A stretch of 64,000 nucleotides of DNA, from positions 1 through 64,000 of IMG/VR virus record IMGVR_UViG_3300025876_000020; one strand, given 5' to 3'. A program made the position numbers and the translations under genes. Numbering within the stretch: the first letter of the stretch is position 1; the number at the start of each line of letters is the position of its first letter. The notes beneath the pieces are model-generated. The model did no database searches. It was not told where the DNA came from and was given only the letters and a program-made list of their open reading frames with translations. Shown piece after piece: positions 43,722-51,597 of the stretch. This DNA comes from a virus.

Positions 43722-46112
43722 TTAGGTGATTAATATTGAACCATATACTCCACCATCGTAGCTATAGTCGTTACCAACCCCGGTTGCAGTTGGTGTCACC
43801 GGATTACCGGCGACAAGTATGGGAGTAAAGTCCGCCGCGAAGTCAGCCGGTGTACCGTAGGAGGTCTCTATCGTACCGAAAGAAGCCATCTCTATCGCTC
43901 CAGACGTCCCATTAGATGGTGTACTAATTACCGCTGGTGAAGGCATGTATATATACCCATTACCGTAAACCCTAACCCCAGCTGTTATGTTGTTTGTAAT
44001 ATTCACATTCGAAATCTTAGCGTAGCTATTACGTCTTACAGATATTACAGCATCAGTGGTACCGTTCATGCCACAGAAGTCAGCAGTAACGTTAATCGAA
44101 TCATTTTCACCAAAGGATGAATGATGCCTTATCTCTATTCCATGGTTTTGAATCTTAAATAAATCAATATAACTCATCTCACAAAATGAATTATTAATAT
44201 CTACTCCCTCATTACACCACACGATAGTCGCACCAGGATTCGTACTAGATCTTAATAGGGATCTATTAGTTGCAAAGAAACCAACGCGTGTGCACCAGGC
44301 TGCAGCTACTTGAGGACATCTAATATCAGAACCAGACTCAGCAATGATACCGTCCCTAAATCTAAAGAACGTGCAGCCCTGACAGTCAATATGAGCACCT
44401 TCGTCTGCGAATGCACCGTCTTTATCAGTACCAGCGGATCCAATAAACAGGCAGTTTTTAAAAATTAATGTTTTACCACTACCGGCTCTTAATCCTGGAT
44501 CGATAGTGTTCGTTTCTATTACCACTGGATATTTACTCCGTAACATAGCCTCATCAGCAACTATATCACCGGTACCTGTTGAAAAGTCAGAAGTAATTGG
44601 GTAGCTACTAGGCTCAGCAGCAGCATCAAACGGCTTATAGAAAATCCTTTCACCGTGAGGATGTCCAAATATAGAGAATTGATTCGTATAAGTACCTGGT
44701 CTAATTAGAACTTGTACTGTAATATTATGAGCAATATCAAAATGTGAAAGATAACGGTTAGCATCTGCAGGAGTAGCAAAATCATCACCGACACCACCTA
44801 CGGTAATTGTAAGATTGTCATTAATAATCTCCTTAACGTGCCATATTTTGGTAGAGTCTTTAAAAGATAACTGCCTATAGGCATCAGGATCAGCCTCTGT
44901 CCAAGTATAGAAGCCATTAGTAGTCATGGCACTTTCTGCTGCGTTAGTATCAGCCTGCACTCCTAAATCTATTACTGCAGTTTGATTCTCTTGCCAAGTA
45001 CCAACACCACTTGCATCAGTAGTAAGAACGTAGGTATCGGTTGCTCCTGTTGGCATTTTGAATCCCGCCTTGATATTTAAATTGGAAACGTATGCAGTAT
45101 CCTCTGCATCGGTAGTGATGCCCGTGCCTCCTAATATTACAGAGCGGTGATGATTGGTTTCTACCGTATTTGCCTCTCCACCTACTGTAGCGGCATGTTG
45201 AGCGTGTTGGATTTCTATATTTTCACCACCTAAGATAATAGAATGTTTTGCGAATGACTCATTTGCGTAAAGGTCTTCTGGGAATGGATCAACTCCACTC
45301 AGTGTTCCTATAGTGCTATTTGCTGCTCCTACAGCAGAAGCATATTTAGAAAATAATTTAAGGTTTACTGATCCTAAAGCCTCTGAATCAACGCCAATTA
45401 CGCTTTGATTGGTGCCTCCGACTGCGGTGCTGTCTGTGCCGCTTACTGTGTTTTTTCTACCTCCAAAAGCGGTCGACCTAATTCCGTTTGCATTGTTTTC
45501 CCTACCACCGATCGCAGCGGATTGCTGACCAGTGGCGCTGTTGTTTAGACCTACATTTGTTGGGTGCAATGTTACAATTCTCCCTACACTAATATCGTTG
45601 AGAGTTGCTGATCCGTTGTCTGTGACTGACTCTAGAGTATTAGCTGTATTATCCCAGTTAGTAGCACTATTTGATTGAACTACGCTTGATGTATCATCCC
45701 ACTCTGCACTAGCCGCTTGTAGAGTAGTTACAGGTGTATCATCATATGGATCTGTATGTGCATCCCAATCAGCGCTATTAGCAGTTACAGTTGTAAACGT
45801 ACTAGTCCAGTTAGCACTGCTTGAGTTAAGGGTTGTTAAAGTTTCAAAGTCACCACTACCTGCAGATACATCAACCCACTGTTGTGTATTATCTTCATCA
45901 TTAAGATAGTAAAACAATACACCTGTACTAGTATCAAACCACAAGTCACCGATACGAGGATTGTTCGGTGGTGTATCTTGACCTGGAATTATTTCTGTAC
46001 CACCTTTTACAGCTTCCCATGCTTGTTTGACATCGTTCCACCGCCACGTCTTTGAGCCTGTTACAAACTGTTCACCTGGTTGCGGGTTGTCTGGAAAATT
46101 AATTGCTGCCAT
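43722..46112 (-). CDS. Tailspike with YadA-type beta-roll and beta-helix (796 aa)
   Basis: The order is: the N-terminal anchor (INFPDNPQPGEQFV, TWRWNDVKQAW), one GDLWF unit (RIGDLWFDTSTGVLFYYL), W/Y/V repeats, and a YadA-head-like beta-roll at 185-300 (ATGQQSAAIGGRENNANGIR). A linker at 370-430 is shared with the next-but-one gene (AAESAMTTNGFYTW). A right-handed beta-helix fills the second half (IDCQGCTFFRFRDGII, then NVNITNNITAGVRVYG). No catalytic residues could be identified. It is one of four neighbouring spikes that share an anchor. Confidence 0.8.
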   Translation of the reverse strand: MAAINFPDNPQPGEQFVTGSKTWRWNDVKQAWEAVKGGTEIIPGQDTPPNNPRIGDLWFDTSTGVLFYYLNDEDNTQQWVDVSAGSGDFETLTTLNSSSANWTSTFTTVTANSADWDAHTDPYDDTPVTTLQAASAEWDDTSSVVQSNSATNWDNTANTLESVTDNGSATLNDISVGRIVTLHPTNVGLNNSATGQQSAAIGGRENNANGIRSTAFGGRKNTVSGTDSTAVGGTNQSVIGVDSEALGSVNLKLFSKYASAVGAANSTIGTLSGVDPFPEDLYANESFAKHSIILGGENIEIQHAQHAATVGGEANTVETNHHRSVILGGTGITTDAEDTAYVSNLNIKAGFKMPTGATDTYVLTTDASGVGTWQENQTAVIDLGVQADTNAAESAMTTNGFYTWTEADPDAYRQLSFKDSTKIWHVKEIINDNLTITVGGVGDDFATPADANRYLSHFDIAHNITVQVLIRPGTYTNQFSIFGHPHGERIFYKPFDAAAEPSSYPITSDFSTGTGDIVADEAMLRSKYPVVIETNTIDPGLRAGSGKTLIFKNCLFIGSAGTDKDGAFADEGAHIDCQGCTFFRFRDGIIAESGSDIRCPQVAAAWCTRVGFFATNRSLLRSSTNPGATIVWCNEGVDINNSFCEMSYIDLFKIQNHGIEIRHHSSFGENDSINVTADFCGMNGTTDAVISVRRNSYAKISNVNITNNITAGVRVYGNGYIYMPSPAVISTPSNGTSGAIEMASFGTIETSYGTPADFAADFTPILVAGNPVTPTATGVGNDYSYDGGVYGSILIT

Positions 46113-46115
46113 ACC

Positions 46116-46167
46116 TATATTTATACTATGTAGATAGTATTTTAATCTCTTTTATATAGAAATTATC
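46116..46167 (-). repeat. 52-bp promoter-region repeat, copy 1
   Basis: It differs from 49240-49291 at a single base. It contains a TATAAATA late box (46118-46125) and a 6-bp dyad with a 6-nt loop (46123-46140). Confidence 0.9.
46118..46125 (-). promoter_or_regulatory. Late promoter box TATAAATA
   Basis: The box ends 5 nt before the ATG at 46112. Confidence 0.7.
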
Positions 46168-46206
46168 TACATATACCATAGCGGTAGTGTATGCTGATAT
46201 TTTATA

Positions 46207-49200
46207 TTATGCCAGCTTGAGAATGTACAGCCTCACGTTACGGTATTCTAAGGTAGCATTAGCGCCAAATCCGGTGGCTTGTTCATCTGCAAATATATTA
46301 ACAGTCTGTGATGATGTACTGGTTATTAGAAATGTTGTTGATCTTGACAAAAAGGAACTATTTGTAGATTGAGTTTGTTCATCTGTTTCGTTGATAATAA
46401 AAATTGCTTTGTCAACACCATTGTGTCTTGTTATAACGTTGAAGAAATCCGTACTATCATTATCATCTTCCTTATACTCACCACTGTGAGTTATTTGGTA
46501 TGTACCCGCACCTAGTGTCACAACCCCACCACTCACTGTACCGATACCATCCGGATCAATCTCCTCTGTGATTGGTATAACGCTATCATTGGCAATTGTT
46601 CCAGACGCGTTTGAATACTGAGCAAACTTAATCGACGCAGTACCAACTACTGCTCCATTAATAGTATCACACGTAATATCACCACCAGATATTTGAACTC
46701 TAGCGCCAAACTTAGCATCATACCATACCTCTGTACCTAACTCATTAACATTTCCAAACCATTGAATCTCTTTATCAATATCATCAGCGTATGTACCGAT
46801 ACCAGTAAAGTTAATATAGCTACCGGTAGTTTCAAAGTCAGAGTCAAAAAAGCAACTGGTAACAGTGAGTCCCTTGACTGTTACATCAACACCGGAAGCG
46901 TTTTCAACATCAATAGCATCACTGTTTTGTACTTGATTCCAAGTACAGGCTGTAAAGGTGTTTTGATATTTAGTATCTGCAATAGTAACAGTAGTACCAG
47001 TGAAGATACAACCGATAAATGTTGTCCGTACATTTCCTACTCTAACATAACCTTCTCCAGATCCGGGGTTAGTAATACCCTGACTTAAAAAGTTACACCC
47101 TGTAAATACGTTGTCAATAGATCCGCTATAAATATTAGCAGTAAATCCTCCCTCCCGTAAAAGACAGTTTGTTATATTATTGTAATCTGAATTACCTTCT
47201 ATTTGAATGCAATTACCAGTACGGGATGTATCTAGTTCATAACTAGCTTCCCCTATTCCCCATTTTGAAACTATACAGTTAGAGACTACTTGATAATTAC
47301 CAGTCCAAAGTTTTATACCATAGTTCTCACCGCCTGCATTCTCACCAAAATGATGTATCTTGCAATTAATAATTGTATTTCCATAACCTCGTGAGAGTAT
47401 GCCACAAGTTAAACCATCTGCTAAGTCAGCAGACAGTCCTCCGTCAATGTGAACGCTGTCAACAACTGCACCGTCAGTAGCGGCATTTAAAATTAGTACG
47501 GCATTGTTCCATGTAGCATCTACAGATTCGATAGCTTTTAAAGTTCCGTTCTGAAATCGTATTGATTTCGATATATTAAGTCCTCCACCAATACCAATCT
47601 CTGGCTTAATTGCGTAATAACCACCCGCAAGGTCAACCGTTACTTTACTTGCGCCAAGTACCTTACCAGACTCATTATCATCTACAATTAAACTACTAGC
47701 AGCGTCAATAGCGGCTTGAATAGCAGCGCGATCATCAGTAGCACCATCACCTATAGTACCATAGTCACGAACATCGATTATTGTTTTTGCACCAACATAA
47801 CCCTCGACGTAATCTTCAATGCTTTGTGATGTAGCTAAAGAAGTAACACTAGCGTTGTTAGCAATATCATCGATGATCTCGGTAGCGGATAGTGTTGGCT
47901 GGCTATTAAACTGTAGAGCCGTTCCCGTCGCAACACCGTTTAAAATTTGGTAACTATCATTAAACTTAGCATCCATCCAAGCGAGATTGCCTTCTCCAGA
48001 TGTATTACCAATCCATTGAATTTTCTTTTCTACATCCGAAACATAACTACCAGCACCGCTTACTAGAAACTCTATAATTTCAGATCGTCGTCCGTTAAAT
48101 CTATTTGAAGAAACAATAAGACCACCGCAATTATAGTCTGGTTGATTGGTATTAATCTCAATAAAATTATTAGCAGGATCTGCAGTCACGTCAGTATAGT
48201 TTTTAAACAGACAGCTATTAATAGTTAGTGACTCAACCGGGTCATATAACTGGTCATCGTTAAGAGTAACATTACCACCTACAAACGTACAACCGTTTAG
48301 GTTATTATCACTCCCACCTTCAATATATACATTAACCTTTCCAGCTGTATCATCCGAACCACCTTGGCCAAATGTGCAATTAGATACGACATGCTCTGCT
48401 CCGTTAATATATAGTGGATATAGAGCCGTATCACCTTTACAGTCAATTAACTTATTCTGAAAGCCTTCCATTGAAAAGGATCGGGCTGTTCGTAAACTAC
48501 TATACTCTCTACCCTGCTCAGTAAACAGCCATTCTGTAAAATCACACTTCTTTATAACACAACCCTTATTGGCCTGTGGTGCTGGTGATAATTCGTCACC
48601 AATCCTGAGACCGTAAAGGGGAAAGTGGATACCTCTACAATTCGTTACGGTAACACGATTACATAAAATATGTACAAGGTTAGCATGACGTGTAAATGAT
48701 CCTGGTGTACCTACAACGTCTTCCGTAATACCACCGTCAAAATTAATATCTATAACTTCACTCTCTTCAGCACCGGTGGTAAGTGTTAGTATAAAGTCAC
48801 CTGTAAAACCAGGTAAGGCTAATAATCTACCATTAGTAAATCTAAGTTTTTTATTTATATTGAGTGTTGAGCCGACAGCGTACGTTTTACCGTCTAGATT
48901 AACTTCAATTGGCCGGTCATCAAAATATACAGCTGGGTCTGTGTCTAGAGTACCAGCATGGGTGATTGCGGCTTGTATCTCTGCTTGATCGTCTTGTACT
49001 CCGTCACCAGCAGCTCCAAAATCTAATACACTAATAACCGTACGTAATTTGTCTTGTAATGTAGTATCAACCGCTCCAACACCATCAGGTGTATAAGCTA
49101 TAGAAGCTGCATCAATATCTACGTTAGACAGAGATACACTATTCCAGGTACCGCTGGTACTATCATATCTCCAGCTCCTGTTATTTTGTGTATATATATA

Positions 49201-49236
49201 TCCTGGTGTTGGTGAACTTGGAAAATTGATAGCCAT
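46207..49236 (-). CDS. Tailspike with two pectate-lyase-type beta-helices (1009 aa)
   Basis: After the anchor (MAINFPSSPTPGYIYTQ, SWRYDSTSGTW) come two full beta-helix domains. Each opens with the pectate lyase 3 signature: VLDFGAAGDGVQDDQAEIQA near 90 and VRDYGTIGDGATDDRAAIQA near 490. Each closes with a matching strand (KKIQWIGN/MDAKF, then KEIQWFGN/YDAKF), so the unit was duplicated. The last 140 residues (IKFAQYSNASGTIANDSVIP, then ITHSGEYK) resemble a TNF/C1q jelly roll. Such spikes bind or cut surface polysaccharide. No acidic catalytic pair could be assigned. Confidence 0.85.
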   Translation of the reverse strand: MAINFPSSPTPGYIYTQNNRSWRYDSTSGTWNSVSLSNVDIDAASIAYTPDGVGAVDTTLQDKLRTVISVLDFGAAGDGVQDDQAEIQAAITHAGTLDTDPAVYFDDRPIEVNLDGKTYAVGSTLNINKKLRFTNGRLLALPGFTGDFILTLTTGAEESEVIDINFDGGITEDVVGTPGSFTRHANLVHILCNRVTVTNCRGIHFPLYGLRIGDELSPAPQANKGCVIKKCDFTEWLFTEQGREYSSLRTARSFSMEGFQNKLIDCKGDTALYPLYINGAEHVVSNCTFGQGGSDDTAGKVNVYIEGGSDNNLNGCTFVGGNVTLNDDQLYDPVESLTINSCLFKNYTDVTADPANNFIEINTNQPDYNCGGLIVSSNRFNGRRSEIIEFLVSGAGSYVSDVEKKIQWIGNTSGEGNLAWMDAKFNDSYQILNGVATGTALQFNSQPTLSATEIIDDIANNASVTSLATSQSIEDYVEGYVGAKTIIDVRDYGTIGDGATDDRAAIQAAIDAASSLIVDDNESGKVLGASKVTVDLAGGYYAIKPEIGIGGGLNISKSIRFQNGTLKAIESVDATWNNAVLILNAATDGAVVDSVHIDGGLSADLADGLTCGILSRGYGNTIINCKIHHFGENAGGENYGIKLWTGNYQVVSNCIVSKWGIGEASYELDTSRTGNCIQIEGNSDYNNITNCLLREGGFTANIYSGSIDNVFTGCNFLSQGITNPGSGEGYVRVGNVRTTFIGCIFTGTTVTIADTKYQNTFTACTWNQVQNSDAIDVENASGVDVTVKGLTVTSCFFDSDFETTGSYINFTGIGTYADDIDKEIQWFGNVNELGTEVWYDAKFGARVQISGGDITCDTINGAVVGTASIKFAQYSNASGTIANDSVIPITEEIDPDGIGTVSGGVVTLGAGTYQITHSGEYKEDDNDSTDFFNVITRHNGVDKAIFIINETDEQTQSTNSSFLSRSTTFLITSTSSQTVNIFADEQATGFGANATLEYRNVRLYILKLA

Positions 49237-49239
49237 ACA

Positions 49240-49291
49240 TATATTTATACTACGTAGATAGTATTTTAATCTCTTTTATATAGAAATTATC
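49240..49291 (-). repeat. 52-bp promoter-region repeat, copy 2
   Basis: It is identical to 46116-46167 except for one base in the loop of the dyad (dyad at 49247-49264). Confidence 0.9.
49242..49249 (-). promoter_or_regulatory. Late promoter box TATAAATA
   Basis: The box ends 5 nt before the ATG at 49236. Confidence 0.7.
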
Positions 49292-49339
49292 AGCCATAAT
49301 TGTAGGGATGATACTTACATTAGTGTATGCATTTAAGGT

Positions 49340-51160
49340 TTAATAACCTGTTGCTTGCCAAAAAACCCTCCCAACACCTGCACCAGATGTACCTTGATAT
49401 CCAATAATAGAAAATGCTGACAACGATAAATTTGCTATACCGCATAATTCAGCAGCACTACTATAAGTTCCATCTTGTGCAGTACAGTTAACACCTACTA
49501 TAGCATTGGGGAACGCGCCAGAAAGAGTAACATTTACTGAACTTGAATTCACATTTACAGTTCCATACTTTATAATTAAGCCCCCTGGTAGGGTATATGA
49601 TCCCTGCTCACCTATATTAGCAATGCCTGAAGTATTGCTAGGTAGGTTTGATGATGTAATTCCCCAACTAGCACTATTAGCACTTACAGTTGTATATGTG
49701 CTATCCCAATTTTCAATACTTTGAATAGGTTGACTGTTATCTTTAATAATTGATCCATCAGTATCAATAACATTTAGTGGAGAACTATAGGTTGTTGATC
49801 CTAAAATATTATTTACATCATTAGTAAAACTAACAGCTCCACCATCCTCAACCTCTATATCTTCAAAACCAACACCTGACCCACTAAGTGAAATAGGATC
49901 AAATAAGTATAAATTACTATCAGCATATGATCTAATATTCCACCTGTCACTATCTATACAAGTTAAATCACCTATTCTTGCTACACTAGATTGTGAGAGA
50001 AAAATACCAGCGTCACAGTTTTTAATTATATTACCAGATAAGGTACCTGCTCTAGGTGATAACAGAGTACCATGATCGGTTATACTTATTGCTTCACTCA
50101 GTGTTGCAAGAGGTCCTTTACCACACTCTTCTATGACGGATTCATACCATGTTCCCATACTATTTGTAGCTACTTGAAGACCATGATTATCACACTTATA
50201 AATTGTATTACGCCTTCCTAGTAATTGTGATGTTGAATTCACTTTTATACCAAATCCACCTGACCCGTCGACGGCATCTTCAGTTATATATGAAACACTG
50301 GTATCAAATATACGTAAATAACTACCATTAATTGCTTGAATACCGTTTCCAAAGCCAAAAAAGCTACAACCTACGCTGTAAAATTTACCTTGATCGATTA
50401 CATTAACAGCTCTAGTAATTGATTCTGTGTCTTTATAGATCAAAATATCCTCTATTCTGGCTGTACCAAATGGTACATTAAATGCATTAATTTGGTTAGA
50501 AGGACTAGTAAACTTAAACTTAACTGAATATTTACCTTTAAGCATGTCTAGATCATCTGCTGACACACCAGTAAAATCTGTACTTTTAGGATATGTAACA
50601 CTCGGTGAACCATCAAAAGGTCTGATAAATATATTGTCTCCATTATCGTGCGAAATATCTAAAGGACTACTAAATTCATATTCACCAGGCCTAATTTGAA
50701 TATAAATTACTGCACCATCTCTCATCTTAAGATATTGCACATATTGAATTGCAGTCTTAATACTAGTAAAATGATCACCAGGCTGATCACCAACAATAAA
50801 TGTCTCTCCATGAGAAAATTGTGATACATGAAATATTACAGTATCTCTCTTACATGACAGCATACTGCATGCTGGGTTTCCATCCAAAGTTTTACACCAT
50901 GTATAGAAGCCATCGTAAGTCATAGCTGCTTCAGCACTACTATCATTGTTAAATGTACCTAGATCCTTTACCGTCCAATCACCGCTAGCACTCTGAACTG
51001 TTGTATACGCTGAGTTCCAGTCAGCTGATGAAGTCGCGACAATAGTATCACCACCATCACCTGCACTTTCCCATGAAACTCCTGTCCACCTCCAACTCTT
51101 ATCGTTTTGTGTATGTATTTCACCAACTGTAGTTGGTACTGGGAAATCTAACTTAGCCAT
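49340..51160 (-). CDS. Tailspike with right-handed beta-helix (606 aa)
   Basis: It has the anchor (LDFPVPTTVGEIHTQ, SWRWTGVSWESA), one W/Y/V repeat, then a region related to the spike at 43722-46112 (SAEAAMTYDGFYTWCK, then IQIRPGEYEF). A beta-helix follows at 220-440 (SVGCSFFGFGNGIQAING, then IKNCDAGIFLSQSSVARI). Another W/Y/V repeat (WDSTYTTVSANSASW) leads to a C-terminal beta domain (GSYTLPGGLIIKYGTVN) seen at the end of many phage fibres. It is probably a receptor-binding spike. Confidence 0.8.
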   Translation of the reverse strand: MAKLDFPVPTTVGEIHTQNDKSWRWTGVSWESAGDGGDTIVATSSADWNSAYTTVQSASGDWTVKDLGTFNNDSSAEAAMTYDGFYTWCKTLDGNPACSMLSCKRDTVIFHVSQFSHGETFIVGDQPGDHFTSIKTAIQYVQYLKMRDGAVIYIQIRPGEYEFSSPLDISHDNGDNIFIRPFDGSPSVTYPKSTDFTGVSADDLDMLKGKYSVKFKFTSPSNQINAFNVPFGTARIEDILIYKDTESITRAVNVIDQGKFYSVGCSFFGFGNGIQAINGSYLRIFDTSVSYITEDAVDGSGGFGIKVNSTSQLLGRRNTIYKCDNHGLQVATNSMGTWYESVIEECGKGPLATLSEAISITDHGTLLSPRAGTLSGNIIKNCDAGIFLSQSSVARIGDLTCIDSDRWNIRSYADSNLYLFDPISLSGSGVGFEDIEVEDGGAVSFTNDVNNILGSTTYSSPLNVIDTDGSIIKDNSQPIQSIENWDSTYTTVSANSASWGITSSNLPSNTSGIANIGEQGSYTLPGGLIIKYGTVNVNSSSVNVTLSGAFPNAIVGVNCTAQDGTYSSAAELCGIANLSLSAFSIIGYQGTSGAGVGRVFWQATGY

Positions 51161-51165
51161 ACATA

Positions 51166-51173
51166 TATTTATG
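51166..51173 (-). promoter_or_regulatory. Late promoter box CATAAATA
   Basis: The box ends 5 nt before the ATG at 51160. Confidence 0.65.
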
Positions 51174-51210
51174 CTACCCGTTCAGAATTATTACGATAGA
51201 TTTTATAATA

Positions 51211-51597
51211 CTATACTGGTGTTACAGATGATGATCCGTCTGCGATATACCAAACATCGGTTGCTGACGCTCCAGCTGCAACCATGATCCTGTTGTTAGT
51301 AGTATCAAACACCATAAGTCCTTGACGCTTACGTGTGGTATTAATATCTGCTGTAGCGTCTAGAAGGTTAACTTCAGTGTCCATTACCAGTGTGATCTCT
51401 TGCTGCCCATTATTACGTACACGCGCAACTTCACTAGCGTTTGCCGCACTACCATCTGGCGTGAGGTAAGTAACCATACGGAATGGTGTATCAAAGGATG
51501 CATGATCACCATCAGCTTCAAACTGAATATATCCACCAGAGTTGGATGCTGCATTGTTTCCGAAGTCATTACCTCTATCTGCAACACCTCCGAATGG
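51211..51597 (-). pseudogene. C-terminal part of the tailspike, beyond an in-frame TAA (128 codons)
   Basis: The frame of the upstream spike continues without another stop from 51597 to 51211, reading PFGGVADRGNDFG and ending TDVWYIADGSSSVTPV. The section just after the stop (GGYIQFEADG, then TPFRMVTYLTPDGSA) is the usual completion of the tailspike domain that begins before it (KSRGTTIGTFGDDYLV). An ATG at 51477 could start an 88-residue piece, but no promoter box lies at 5 nt. This is therefore a separated C-terminus reached only by readthrough, or lost. Confidence 0.75.
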
